Below, in pieces: positions 1 to 13,800 of a stretch of 64,000 nucleotides of DNA. Position numbers and translations under genes: made by a program. This DNA comes from Brugia malayi (taxonomy: Eukaryota; Nematoda; Chromadorea; Rhabditida; Onchocercidae). Under the pieces are notes generated by a model that saw nothing but the letters and a program-made list of their open reading frames with translations, searched no databases and was not told the origin of the DNA. The DNA is taken from positions 10,055,001 to 10,119,000 of the forward strand of contig NW_025062478.1 of assembly GCF_000002995.4 (NCBI RefSeq), written 5' to 3'. Position 1 is the first letter of the stretch; every line of letters begins with the position of its first letter.

Positions 1-229
1 ATATTAATGTAATTAATTACAAAACATCAATTCAATCGAAACATATTGTACGTGTATCACGTGATAATTACGTCAAATTATGAATATTTGATAGTAAAAT
101 TTTCAGAATACACTTTCTTTTAAATCTCTTTGCAATCATTTATACTAACGTAATTAATTGCAAAGTATTAATTTGAAAACAATTTAATAACCTTGACAAC
201 GTGGAATTTTATCACCGTAGCAACAACAT

Positions 230-2006
230 TCATAACCGTAATGTTTCGTTAATAACACGTATACAACGCATACACTGTAAGACTGAAACGTAAAATACGT
301 GAATATTACATATGCAAAATTCTTTCAAATACTTTTTAAAACTAACTGTTGTTGCATATGTATTTAGACAATGATTCTTGTTGTATTTGTTAGCTATAGC
401 TGACGTATACCGTCCCATATACGTAACGTCTTTTTGACGTGGTGGTGCAAGAGCACGTAGCAATAAACCTTCCCAATTTAATCTATCAAATGCACCCACA
501 AAACCAACACGATTTCCAAGTAATACAGGAATCTGAAATAGTAAATCTAAATGAGTAAAAAAAAAATGAAATCATTAATTCTATAACCAAATTTTTAAAT
601 TAAAATTTCAATTTTTAAATTTATTCTTTAAATTTGCAACATTGTATTTGTGTCAAATCATTGTCATTTATCTTTTGAATTATTGTTTGATTAAATTTTA
701 TAAATTTTAAAGAAAAACAAAACAAAGTTTTTTAGTAAAATATCATTAAATCAGTTAAACTTTTTATGATAAAAATTATAAAATTAACATCTTCCATTAA
801 TCATTCAAACATTCTATTTAATATTTTTACATATTTCAATAATTAATCTTAATAATATTGTTTCTCAACTTTCATTCATTTAAATTAATTAAAATAATAA
901 TGTAAACATTTCTAAAAGAAAGTGGAATAAATACAGAAAAAAAAAAAGTAATATTAAATTAAAACGTGTTAACACGTAAAAAATGATACGTACGAGATGA
1001 TACGTTGATGATTCACATGCCGGAATTATACCAAAATTTTGTTTTGTCGCTAAATATTGCGTATCAATAAATGAATTTAATTTTTTTCGAAATAATAATA
1101 TATCATTTCGTTGAAGTGCAAATTTTGATAAAATTACAATTTGAATTTTTAATTTAATAATCCAATTAATAGCATTTAGCATTTGACATAATTTACAACA
1201 TCCCATAAACATATCTTTGTATGTATTATTTTTTGTCTAAAATATGTTTTTTTTTTTTTTCTTTTTTTCATTTTCAATTTTTTTATAAACAATATTAATA
1301 ATTTGAAATATAAAATTTAAAAAAAAAAAAAAAAATTTAGCTATGGACATAGACATATTAGTTATTGCTAAAAGTTTATATAACATTTACACTTACATCT
1401 ATATTTTTTATAAAATGATATTAAATTTAAAAATAAAAAACGATTTAATTAGTTCTTGCTAAAAGTTTATTCAATAAAATGTAATGTTAAAAAAAAAAAA
1501 AAATTAAAAAAAAATTTAATTATTAGAATTTTAATTAATAATAAAAAGTGAAAAAAAAAAAGAGAAATCAATTATTATTATTATAAAAGTTATAATTTTT
1601 TATAAAATTAATTTATTATAGTAATTTTTTTCGTTTTTTTTTTTCGGTAAAATATCAATAATTTATTGCATTAAATAAAAATTATATAAAAAAATTCTAT
1701 GTAATAAAAAGAAATACAATAAAAATTATATATAAACTAATAAAAATTAATCTTTTTTTAAAAAATTATTTAATTTAATTTAATTAAAAGCTTACCTTAA
1801 CCCATGCACCATAGTAATATGTTATATTTGTTGTATTACTTTCAATTTTATCACATAATGGCTTTGCTGCTCGTTCAAATTCATTCATTGTTATATCGCT
1901 ATCAATGATTAATTGATTGTAATTAAAGTATAACTTTTCATCAAAAGTAAATCCATCATTGCTCAGTTTGTAATTAATTCCATATATGCAAAAATTTGAC
2001 TTAGGA
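230..2006 (-). CDS. unrecognised protein, three 3' exons (partial)
   Basis: I do not recognise this gene. On the minus strand three segments have good splice sites and compatible phase: 2006-1796 (TTTCAG acceptor, GTAAGC donor), 1236-994 (TTTTAG acceptor, GTACGT donor) and 532 down to a stop at 230. The first segment enters with one base of a split codon, so at least one exon is missing upstream. The joined reading has several Cys (CIYG, PLCDK, GCCKLC) and NxT sites, and ends with a well-composed stretch (GNRVGFVGAFDRLNWEGLL, then APPRQKDVTYMGRYTSA) that looks like conserved protein. The middle segment is rich in K, I and N and could be intronic: joining the first and third directly also keeps frame. 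A GTATAC donor near 413 could end the last exon earlier and lead off the window. Cys plus glycosylation sites suggest an extracellular protein (inference). Confidence 0.45.
964..977. repeat. 14-bp perfect palindrome ACGTGTTAACACGT
   Basis: The sequence reads identically on both strands and lies just 3' of the donor at 994 inside the last intron of the left-edge gene, within a patch rich in ACGTG/TACGT words (961-1015). It could be a dimeric bHLH-type site or simply chance in a CG-containing patch. Confidence 0.5.
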
Positions 2007-3213
2007 CTGAAATTTTTTGTTGGTAATTAATTATTGTTTTAAATTTCAAAAAAATTTTTTTTCGTTGTTTTTCTTATTTAATCAAATTAATTACATTTTA
2101 AATTTTTAAATTATCTATCTGCTACTTTTTTTTTTAAAAATTAAATTTAATCATTTTAAGTTGAATGTTATAAATTTGTAAATTAATCATTATGTGTTTT
2201 ACTTGACTATCATCATTCCTAGTAATTACAATGATTTCCATTTCTCTCTCTCTCTCTCTCTTTGTCTCTCTTCCCCTCTCTCTCTCAACCCCTTCTCCCT
2301 CTAATTATGAATTGTATAAAATTCATTTTGTTGTGTCACATTGCTAATAGAATACTGGAAAAACATGAATTATTCTCGATTAAATTATATAAAACTAGGT
2401 GCATAAAAAGTTAAACGTGAAACTCTTAATGGTTAAAGTCATATTTTGCGTAAAACACGTCATGCCACGTGTTTTTTTTAAAGATTTTCTACGTATAATA
2501 GTAATTTCATACGTATAATAATTGTTTTCTTCCGGATTAAAACATTTTATCGTTTGTTCAGCTTTTGCTATCTTCCATAACTATAAATTAGTAAAATGCA
2601 ATAATTATTTTTTTTGTAATATTTCAAAAAATTAAAAAGAAAAAAGAAAAGAAAAAAAAAACAATAAAATAAATAAAAATTACTGATAACAAATTAAATC
2701 ATTCTGTTATCACATTTAACAATCAATCATTAAAACATATTCAATAGCTTTTTCAATTTTAATTTCAATTATTTTTGCTACATTTAATAAATTAAAAAAG
2801 TGTTAAAAATTTAATTCAATTAATTCAAATATAACTCATAAAAAGAAAAGAATTTAATAAATTTCACTGTGTTAAAAATATAAAATAGTAATAAATACAA
2901 AGATGAAAAAATAATAATTAATAGCAATTAATCAAATTTTTCTTTTTTAATTAATGAATTAATCGAAATGAAGAAACGACAGCAGTAAACATATAAATAA
3001 TGATAATAATAACAATAAACAAATTAATAATAGTGGTAGTATAGTGATAATATTAATAACAAGAATATAATAAATGAATAATTAAAAAAACAAAAATAAT
3101 TAAACACTGATAAATAGTGATGAATAATGATAGAAAATTATGTAAAACGAGTGGTAACGAATAATTTGATTAGCAATAATAACAATAATGATAATAGTAT
3201 AACAACAATAATA

Positions 3214-3247
<34 letters not shown>

Positions 3248-3960
3248 AACAGAAAACAAAAATAATTAAATACTGATAAAAATAATATCAGAAATGATTA
3301 ATGATAAGAAATTATACACTAGGAGTGATAACGAATAATTTCATTAGCAATAATAAATGCATAATATAATTAATAATGATTAATTAGCTGAGAGTGTCGC
3401 CTTGTGTGACCGACCACTCCGAGCAATGAGTATTAATTGAACTGACGAAATGATAGCATTTTAGGTAAAAATTTATCTAAAAAAACTTATAAATTTCTCG
3501 AAAAGAAAATAAAAGATCAAAAATTAAATTTTTAAACAAAATTCTCAAAGAAAAGTTCTTAAAACAAAAATTCTTAAAATTAAATATATTCTTAAATACA
3601 ATTTTTCTTTAATTTATATATATATATATAAAAAATTTAAATATATAAAATTTAAACCTCCCTCTCTCTCCCCCTCTCTCTCTCTTTCTCTTTCTATATG
3701 TTATTCAGCTATTTCATTTCAGTTTGAAATAAATTTAAACTTGAAAAGTTGAATTTGAATTCTGAAAATTTGAATTTAATTTATTTGGCAATATCATAAC
3801 AAATCAAATTTTAATATTAATATTAATAACAATCATAGCATTTGCATTCATTGAAATATTATAAATGTTTTTTTTTGATATAATTTGAAAAACTTAGTTA
3901 ATTAAGTTAATTTAATTACTCCGCCAGAAAAGAAAGATCAACTTCGAAACAAAAAGATCG
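2007..3960. other. AT-rich non-coding stretch
   Basis: No supported exon is visible. It holds CT-rich microsatellites (about 2242-2290 and 3660-3700), an ACGTG/TACGT-rich patch (about 2415-2525), AAT-type microsatellite sequence (about 2995-3250), and one short GC-richer patch at 3388-3440. The missing 5' exon or exons of the left-edge gene should lie here or further right, but I cannot pick them out. Confidence 0.5.
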
Positions 3961-6141
3961 ATTCATTTATTATCATTATCATATTATTATTATTATTATC
4001 ATGTTATCATTATCATCGTGATATTATTGTCATTGCCATGTTATCATTATCATCGTGATATTATTGTCATTGTCATGTTATCATTATCATCATGATATTG
4101 TCATTATCATGTTATCATTATCATCGTGATATTATTGTCATTGTCATGCTATCATTATCATCGTGATATTATTGTCATTGCCATGTTATCATTATCATCA
4201 TGATATTGTCATTGTCATGTTATCATTATCATCATGATATTGTCATTGTCATGTTATCATTATCATCATGATATTGTCATTGCCATGTTATCATTATCAT
4301 CATGATATTGTCATTGCCATGTTATCATTATCATCATGATATTGTCATTGCATGTTATCATTATCATCATGATATTGTCATTGTCATGTTATCATTATCA
4401 TCATGATATTGTCATTGTCATGTTATCATGACAATATCATGTTATCATTATCATCATGATATTGTCATTGCCATGTTATCATTATCATCATGATATTGTC
4501 ATTGCCATGTTATCATTATCATCATGATATTGTCATTGTCATGTTATCATTATCATCATGATATTGTCATTGTCATGTTATCATTATCATCATGATATTG
4601 TCATTGCCATGTTATCATTATCATCATGATATTGTCATTGTCATGTTATCATTATCATCATGATATTGTCATTGTCATGTTATCATTATCATCATGATAT
4701 TGTCATTGTCATGTTATCATTATCATCATGATATTGTCATTGCCATGTTATCATTATCATCATGATATTGTCATTGCCATGTTATCATTATCATCATGAT
4801 ATTGTCATTGCCATGTTATCATTATCATCGTGATATTATTGTCATTGCCATGTTATCATTATCATCATGATTATTGTCATTGCCATGTTATCATTATCAT
4901 CATGATATTGTCATTGCCATGTTATCATTATCATCATGATATTGTCATTGTCATGTTATCATTATCATCGTGACATTGCCATGTTATCATTATCATCATG
5001 ATATTGTCATTATCATGTTATCATTATCATCGTGATATTATTGTCATTGCCATGTTATCATTATCATCATGATATTGTCATTGCCATGTTATCATTATCA
5101 TCGTGATATTATTGTCATTGCCATGTTATCATTATCATCATGATATTTGTCATTGCCATGTTATCATTATCATCATGATATTGTCATTGCCATGTTATCA
5201 TTATCATCATGATATTGTCATTGTCATGTTATCATTATCATCGTGACATTGCCATGTTATCATTATCATCATGATATTGTCATTATCATGTTATCATTAT
5301 CATCGTGATATTATTGTCATTGCCATGTTATCATTATCATCATGATATTGTCATTGCCATGTTATCATTATCATCATGATATTGTCATTGCCATGTTATC
5401 ATTATCATCGTGATATTATTGTCATTGCCATGTTATCATTATCATCATGATATTGTCATTGCCATGTTATCATTATCATCGTGATATTATTGTCATTGCC
5501 ATGTTATCATTATCATCATGATATTGTCATTGCCATGTTATCATTATCATCATGATATTGTCATTGCCATGTTATCATTATCATCATGATATTGTCATTG
5601 TCATGTTATCATTATCATCGTGATATTATTGTCATTGCCATGTTATCATTATCATCATGATATTGTCATTATCATGTTATCATTATCATCGTGATATTAT
5701 TGTCATTGCCATGTTATCATTATCATCATGATATTGTCATTGCCATGTTATCATTATCATCATGATATTGTCATTGCCATGTTATCATTATCATCATGAT
5801 ATTGTCATTGCCATGTTATCATTATCATCATGATATTGTCATTGCCATGTTATCATTATCATCGTGATATTATTGTCATTGCCATGTTATCATTATCATC
5901 ATGATATTGTCATTATCATGTTATCATTATCATCGTGATATTATTGTCATTGCCATGTTATCATTATCATCATGATATTGTCATTGCCATGTTATCATTA
6001 TCATCATGATATTGTCATTGCCATGTTATCATTATCATCGTGATATTATTGTCATTGCCATGTTATCATTATCATCATGATATTGTCATTGCCATGTTAT
6101 CATTATCATCATGATATTGTCATTGTCATGTTATCATTATC
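3961..6141. repeat. 2.2 kb minisatellite, about 34 bp unit, roughly 62 copies
   Basis: The unit is built from ATGTTATCATTATCATC followed by ATGATATTGTCATTGCC. Main variants are GCC versus GTC before ATGTT, and a CGTGATATTATTG form about 3 bp longer. The two forms interdigitate, so the array is a mosaic. At 4403-4440 part of a unit is inverted, giving a 13-bp hairpin stem with a 12-nt loop. Below the unit the array decays to ATTATC trinucleotide-like sequence at its left end (3961-4010), a likely origin for the unit. Confidence 0.93.
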
Positions 6142-7930
6142 AAAATCAGCAACTATAGGACAAAATAAAATTTTATCAAAAAAAAAAAAGAAAAAGATAT
6201 CAACGACAAAACGACACAAATATAAAATGTAATTAATATTGAGCAAATTAATGCAATTAAATGAAATTTAATTTCTTGAATTTTAATTTAATAACATTAC
6301 AAGTTTTTGTGTGATTCATAATTTATTTGTTTGCATAATTTAATTCACAAATTAGAATTGATAAATTCATAATTTAGTTTTTCAATTTTTTTTTTTTTTT
6401 TCACAAAATCAGGCAGTTAATCAGCTAGTGATAGTATAATCTGATAACTTATATCAATGATTATATACACACACATATAATATATATATAATTAATTAAT
6501 TATTTATCAATAAATGAAAAAGATTGAATGCATTAAATAAAAATTTTTCATTTTCTTTTTTGCTTTTTTTTTTCAAAAAATTTCACAAAAATTTATGTTC
6601 ACAAAATCAATTCATTAATTATATAACTTTGAACTGATTTATTTGAAAAAAAAAATGAAAATTATTAAATCTTTTCACATAATTTTTGAAGTAATTAAAT
6701 TTTCTTTTCAATTTTTTTCTCGAATTTTTCTTTTTTTTTTTTTTTTTTTTGTAAACAATCATAATAAAACAAACGTAATCATTGCTTCATAATTGCAAAT
6801 TAATACAATTAACAAAAGAAAAAGAAACACAAAATTTTGATAATTAAATTACAGAATATTTTTACATGGCGCAAATGTCGTATAATGGCATTAATGATTT
6901 CCTAAGAGAAATAATTTAATCTTATCAATATTAACCACATATAATCACTGAAAGAAGCGTAACGTGACGTAATAACGTGTAAAAAAATAAAAAAAAATAC
7001 GCCATATTTTCTGGACTAAAACAGCGTAGCATAAAATTGAATGCCATAAAATCCATTTAACAGAGCAAATTACTAGAATAATTCTTTCAATTTTCACTAA
7101 ACAGATAGATAGATAAATTACCCGTAAAAAAATAAGAAAAACACCGCCAAATAATCTTTCATATAATTAATAAAAAAAATTTTTTTTTTTTTAGGACTTT
7201 CCGACACAATAATTACTAATATTTGGCGTTTAAAAATGAGATCGGAAACTAAGCAATGCAATTGTACTTTGTAAATGTAAACAAACTACAATTTAAACTA
7301 ATTTTAAAATTTGCAGAAAAGAAAAAAAAATGTTTTTTTTTTCTTTTTAAAACTAAGAAATAATAATTTTGAAAGATTTTTCCAAATCAAAAAAAAAAAA
7401 AAAAAATAAAATTGAAAAATTAATGCAAATAATAACAATTTTTGATAAATTTCATTTCAAATTGTTTAAATTTAAAACTGAAAAAAAGAAATGCAAGAAG
7501 AAAAATTATTTTTAATCAAATTTTCTTAAAATTTAACTAATTAGTTTTTTGTTTTTTATTTTTTTTTGGAAATGAAAAATTCGAAATGATATATTATCGA
7601 GAACTTTCTTTTTTTTTTTTTTTGGTTTTTAATAGTATACAATTTCAATTAATTAATATGCAATTATATTATCTTATAGCAAATAATTCTAAAATTTTAT
7701 TAAATTTTTTTTTTATTTTAAAATCATTTCTTCTTTTTTTTTTTTTCTTTAAATGAGAGAAGTAAAAAAGTAAAAAAAGAGTCAAAATGATAAGTGATAT
7801 GCACAAGAATGATAAATTCAAGTATTGAATGATTTAATTAATTAATTAATTAATATGAATATTAATAAATTCCAATAATAAATTACTTATTTCTTTCTTT
7901 TTTTCTTTTTCTGCAACATATTATCAATTA
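6142..7930. other. AT-rich non-coding stretch
   Basis: I see only poly-A/T runs, a short TATA-rich tract near 6475-6500 and a small ACGT-rich patch (about 6955-7000). There is no coding signal on either strand. Confidence 0.5.
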
Positions 7931-10326
7931 TCATAATGATACAGGTGAATTTTTTAATGAATGAATGACAATTGTTGGTGACACCAAATGAATGCTACGT
8001 TCATCGATGTAATCCAAATCTGGCAAATCGATTGGTATTGCACCATCGGATCTAAAATATTTTAAATTATCACTAAATTTATAATATTTAATTAATAATA
8101 TATCACTAAAATAAATGCTTTTAATTATCACTAAACTTATAATATTTAATTAATAATATATCACTAAAACAAATGCTTTAAGTTATCATTAATTTGTGAT
8201 ATTTAATTATTAATAAACTAATTAAGTGATTATTATGTTATTATGATATCTTCAATAAATAGTAATCAATTATCAATTGAATTTTTTTTTATTTCCCGTA
8301 AAATTTATCAATTAATATTACTGTTTACATTGAAATTAGTTCCAAAAAAAAAAAGAAAAAACATAAGTAAATTTTTAAATAGCTATTGTATATTACTATT
8401 ATTATTATTATTACTAATATTAATATTATTGTTATTGTTATTATTATTATTATTATTATATTATTATTATTATTATTATTATTATCATTATTATTATTAT
8501 TATTATTGTTATTCCTGTTATTATTCATTTTATCAATTGATATTGTGCTGAATTTGATATAAACATCATTTTCCTTTTGTAATAATACAAATTAAAATAA
8601 TAGTAATTTATACTTTATAAAGTAATTCATACTTTATAATTTAGCTTACAAATATAATTTCATTAATACTAATATTATCATTTTTAATTAAAAAATAATT
8701 TTATTTGTAATATATTTTAATTATTTCAAAAATAAAATTTCACTTCTTTCTCACTTTCTCTAAATATACCTTAAAATAATAAATTATTGAAATTTCTAAA
8801 ATATTTTAAAACTATTTTTTTTCCTCTTTAGAAAATCAAAAAAAAATAAAAGTTTATTATTTTGTTTTTTTTTTTTTTTTTTTTGTTTTAACAAACTAAC
8901 ATGTAAAACTATCATTAATTTTAGCAATCGTTCAACAAATTTAACTCAAAAGCATATTAAAATGCATTTTGGAAAAAAGCTAAAGGAAAAAGCAATTATT
9001 TTCTCAAAAGGATAAAAAGGGTAAATAACAAATAAGCGAAATAGTGAAATGCTTAGGAGAGAGAGAGGGAGAGAGGGGGAAGGGAGAGAGGGGGAGAGAA
9101 AAAGAGAGAGAGAGAAATGATAAAATTATAAAAAATTGTGAATTTTAGAAGAATTGATGTAAATCTATTAACTTTTAAACATTCGAAAATTTAATTAAAA
9201 AAAAAAAAAAAAAAAAAAAACAACAAACAAATGAATTTAAAATTTTACAATAAATTGCGGAAAAAAAACAACAAAACAAAAGACATAACTAAAATAATAA
9301 TAAAATGAATCTTAAATTACATCAAAAAATGATAAATTTAATTACTGGAATTAATAATTTGTGAAAAAAAAAATCTTTTCCCTTTACTTTTTAAATTTTA
9401 AAATTATAACCATTTTTTAAATTAATTTCATTAGCAAAAAAAGCAATCATTCAACAAAAAATAAAACTAATAAAAACAAATCATAATTTTAACAATAATA
9501 AATAATAATTTTAATTAATAAATATAATTAGTCAAAAAAAAATTGAAAATTTAACAAAATACTACTAAAAAATATATAATATTAAATAATAAAAGTAAGA
9601 AAAACATTATTAATATATATAATATAAAAGTAAGAAAAAAAAATATATAATATAAAAGTAAAAAATATATAATATAAAAGTAAAAAATATATAATATAAA
9701 AGTAAAAATATATAATATAAAAAATATATAAATAAAAAAAAACAATTATTAATAAAGATAAAAAAAAAGGAAAAATAATTGAAATTTACAAATTTCTTCG
9801 CTTTTACAATAAAATTTTTGATTATATCATATAATTTCATATTGATAAAATTTTCTGCATCATTTATTATCAACAAATAATTGTTATTATTTTTGATATT
9901 AATTATTAATTCAATTAAAATTTGAAAAACTATTTTTATGCAAATTCTTATACATATATTTTACACAGTGTAAATTTATAATAAAACATTCAAAAATATT
10001 TCAATTTTAATCTTTTACAAAATAAAAAAATAAAAAAAAAAAACATAATAAATAAATGAAGAGAAAAATTTTAATTATGAAAAGTAAAAACAAAAAAAAT
10101 GAAAATCTGACCTTAATAAAATTTTATTCGGTGTATCGTGTAAAATTTCACTGAATTCATTCTGTTGTTGTAGCGGTATTGTCTGATTGTATGAATGTTT
10201 GGGATAATGATTTTTCCGCTGACAAAATTTATCTTTCAGAAATATGAAAAGTAAAATTATGAGAGCTATTAAAGCAACAGTAAATGTAAATATTAGCAAA
10301 TATTTGTTTATTGTATCTCCTTGCAT
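7931..10326 (-). CDS. small single-pass membrane protein, 111 aa
   Basis: Not recognised as a named family. Two minus-strand exons, 10326-10112 and 8051-7931, join through a split AGA codon (GTCAGA donor, TTTTAG acceptor) to give 111 residues ending in TGA. The ATG lies four bases after a TTTTGTTTTCAG acceptor, fitting a trans-spliced first exon, though it could be an internal exon because the frame stays open upstream. Residues about 10-31 form one hydrophobic helix (LLIFTFTVALIALIILLFIF) followed by a basic KDKFCQRK stop-transfer segment. The tail is polar and carries acidic DLPDLDYIDE. This is the layout of a small type I or type III membrane protein with a cytosolic C-terminus (inference). 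If exons exist further upstream it could be the membrane anchor of a larger protein. Confidence 0.55.
8068..8225. repeat. about 59-bp tandem repeat, 2.5 copies
   Basis: Copies of TTATCACTAAA, then TATAATATTTAATTAATAATATATCAC, then TAAAxAAATGCTTT follow one another just upstream of the second exon of the small membrane-protein gene. Confidence 0.7.
8391..8528. repeat. TTA/TTG trinucleotide microsatellite
   Basis: A run of TTA units with a few TTG, CTA and TCA interruptions. It gives low-complexity Leu, Tyr or Asn reading frames on both strands that are not genes. Confidence 0.9.
9055..9118. repeat. GA-rich purine tract
   Basis: Alternating GA with GGG interruptions. It lies in the intron of the small membrane-protein gene. 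Confidence 0.85.
9585..9735. repeat. short tandem repeat of ATATATAATATAAAAGTAAAA type
   Basis: About six units of 20-24 bp with variable A-run length, within the same intron. Its long hydrophobic minus-strand frames are simple by-products of TAT/TTT codons. Confidence 0.75.
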
Positions 10327-10838
10327 TACACTGAAAACAAAAACAAATAAACAATAAACAAAAAATTTATTTTATCTATTTTTCAAGTTTTCTTTTTAAA
10401 AATTTTTTTATCAATTTAATTTTTCGTTTTCTTTTTTTTTTTTTTTTGAAATTAAAAATGTAAGCTAATATTGAGTGCTAATGAAACACAGATGTGAAAT
10501 TTATAAAATTTAAATAATGAAAAAAGAAAAAATGAATTGCAAGTTGCATATAAATGAGAAAAATAACAACGTGAAAAAATTTTATAGCAATCGAAGAGAA
10601 ATAAAAATAAATTTTTTTTTTAAAAAAAAAAAGAGTTTAAATTAAAATTTTGTTGTTTGCAAAGTAATAATTGGCAAAGTTTTAAAATTTTCAAATTCCT
10701 CGCTGAAATATTAGTTACAAAAAAAAAGTTTCACTCCTTAGTAATGAATTAATTTTGAATTTATAAATGAAATTATGGAATTGATCTATTAGAAATAATT
10801 GAATTTCAAAAATTTTATCTCAAATTTTATCTCATTTA

Positions 10839-10884
<46 letters not shown>

Positions 10885-13800
10885 CATATAATTATTTGAC
10901 AATAATATATTTAATAAAATTGTTTAACAATAATTTAATTAATACAAAAATTAATAGAAAATTTTGAAAAATTTTGCTCAAATAATTAGTCAAATTTAAG
11001 AAAAAAAATGGATTCAAAAGTGTAAGTTAATTGTTTTTTAAAGAAAATGTCAACTTTTTTTCATTTGTAAATTAAATAAAAATTTTTTGAATGAATTTTT
11101 AATGAAAAAAAGAATGAAGGAAAAACTCTGAATATTTTCTTTTTTTTTAAATAAAGAAAAGGAAAAATTATTTGATTGAATTGGAAGATTGATCGATCAA
11201 GGATTGATGGATGGAAGAAATCGATGGATCGATGGAGTGAAATGATGATCTGAAGATGGTTGGAGGAATTCGTGAATAAATGAGCGAATGAATGAATGAA
11301 TGAATTTAATTAATATAATTAAATAAACTGAATGAATTGAACGAATGAATGAATTTAATTAATTAATTAATTAAATGAACTGAAAGAATTGAATGAATTT
11401 AATTAAATAATTAAATGAACTCAATGAATTGAATGAATTTAATTAAATAATTAATTAAATGAACTGAATGAATTGAATGAATTTAATTAATTAATTAATT
11501 AATTAAATGAACTGAATGAATTGGATGAATTAATGAATTAATTGATTAAATGAATTGAATGAATGAATGAATGAATAAATAAATAAATAAATAAAATGAA
11601 ATGAGTAGATCGATTGAATTGAAGGGACTGATTGATCGGTTGACAGATGGTAGAAATCGATGGATCGATAGAATGAGTGATCGAAAGATGATTAGAGGAA
11701 ACGATGAAATGACTAACTCTTTTCGCTGAGTAATTTAATACTTCCCACCTCTAAATTATATTGATTAATTATAAATAATTTGTAATCAACACAAAGAGAG
11801 AAAGAGAGAGGGAGAAAGAGATAGAAAGAGAAGAAGGTGAGTGAAAGAGAGAGAGAGAGAGAGAGAGAGAATTTGGCGTTATATTAACAATTATTTGCTA
11901 AAATGTAGGAAGAAATATGATTGTTTAAATAATATTTTTATTTTTATTCTTTGAATGAATTGAGAAATTTGAAAAAATTGAAATTTTAACAAAAAATGAA
12001 TGAGTCATTCATTTTTTGTTAATTGTTAAAAATCAATTAATCGTATTCAAATTAATAATTGTATATTTGATAAATGTTTTCTAATTTATCAAATATTCAA
12101 TTTTATCAAATTGTTCAAAGAATATATATACATATAATAATTCAAATTTATAATAATAATATAAGAATTTTAATATAAAATAGTAATTAAATTAATAGAG
12201 AGAGAGAGAGAAAGAGAGAGAAGAAAGAAAGAAAAAAGCTGAAAATAAACAAATTTTATTTTCTATTCATTTTTTTTTTTTTTTTTGTTCCTGAAATTAA
12301 AATTTTCATATGATCAAATTGAAATGATTCTTTTCATTTATTTCAAATTTTTTATCTTATTGTTTTTCCTTTTTTGTTTTTTTATTCTTTGATTTATTTG
12401 ATGTTTAAAATTAAATAACAATTAATCTGAATCATTCATTGAATTTGTGGTTTTAGTTTCAGCTAAAATAAAAAACATATATGTTATTTTAGAAAATAAT
12501 AATAATAAAATGAAATAAATGAAATGGAAGGAAAGAATTGCTATGCAAAGTTTGTTTGTTCTAAAAAAAAACGAAAGAAAAATTCACTAAAATAATCCGG
12601 TCTAAAACTATCTATTATTCCGGTTAATAGAACAGGACAGAATAAAAAAAAAAAAACGGTTAATGCAAGTGTGTGGTCTTTTTAATTCTTTGCTTCTTGT
12701 TTAAAAAAAAATAAGAAAATTAAAAGAAAAATAAAAAAAAAAAGATTTATAAATTAAAATGACAAAGTTTTCCAACAAATAAATTTATTCCTCAGAAAAA
12801 AAAAATAAAAATAAAAAATAATAAAACTTTGCAATTGCAAAAATGAAATTTATGAGTTTAATGAGCAGAATTTAAAAAAGAAATTTATATATTTTAAAGC
12901 TAAGAATTATTTTTGTTTTAATAAAAAGGCAAAAATTAATAAAGAAAAAATGATGAAAAATTTCTCAAATTTTGACAAAATTTGTGAAAAAAAATTCCAA
13001 AAATATTGAAATACTAAAGAATAAATTTTTATGTATAACTTTAATTAAGATTTAATTAAGATAAAAGCTCTTTTGGTGCTTATAGCAATAGCATAAATCA
13101 AATATGCTTGAATGATCAAACTGAACTTTAACCTTTATAATCTTTATCTAAGTGAACCTTAACTTTTACTTCTTAAAAGCTATCAGTTAAATTAGTCATT
13201 AATTAAAATAATCAATTAATAAATGTATAGAAATGATCGATTCAAGGTTAGAAAAAAGTTAGATTAGTCATCAATTAAAAAATAATTAATTAAAAATTAT
13301 AGAAATGATCGATTAAAAGTTAGTAAAAAAAAGTTAAAAACTTAAGTCAACCAAAACATAATGTATATTTTATTGGATGCTAATATGTCCACCTTTTAAA
13401 TGAATAACTTTTAACCATTTCACCTGCTAACCTCTGACCTTTGTTACTTTGCTAACCTGTGGTAACCTCTGACCTTTGTTTACAGTACAATCTATTGGTA
13501 TCCTGAATTTCATTAATATAGCTTATCAGATAATAAATGATAATGATAAATTACTTGAAATGCATCTATGAAACTATCAAACAAAAAAAAATTATTCAAA
13601 TAAATTTAATTTTCTAAATTTTTATCAATAATTTAAATTTCGAATGATTTATTTGTCGTCTAATTACCTTAAATTTAAGAAAATATTCCAAATCAAAGGA
13701 ATTTGATAAGATTAAATCTAATGGATTGCAATGAAATTATGATTTTAATGATAATGATAATTAATCATTAATTAATTCTTTAAGCAATCTTTGATAAAAA

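Noticed and set aside
8243..8551. Leu/Tyr-rich plus-strand frame and Asn-rich minus-strand frame
   Set aside because: Both come from a TTA trinucleotide microsatellite.
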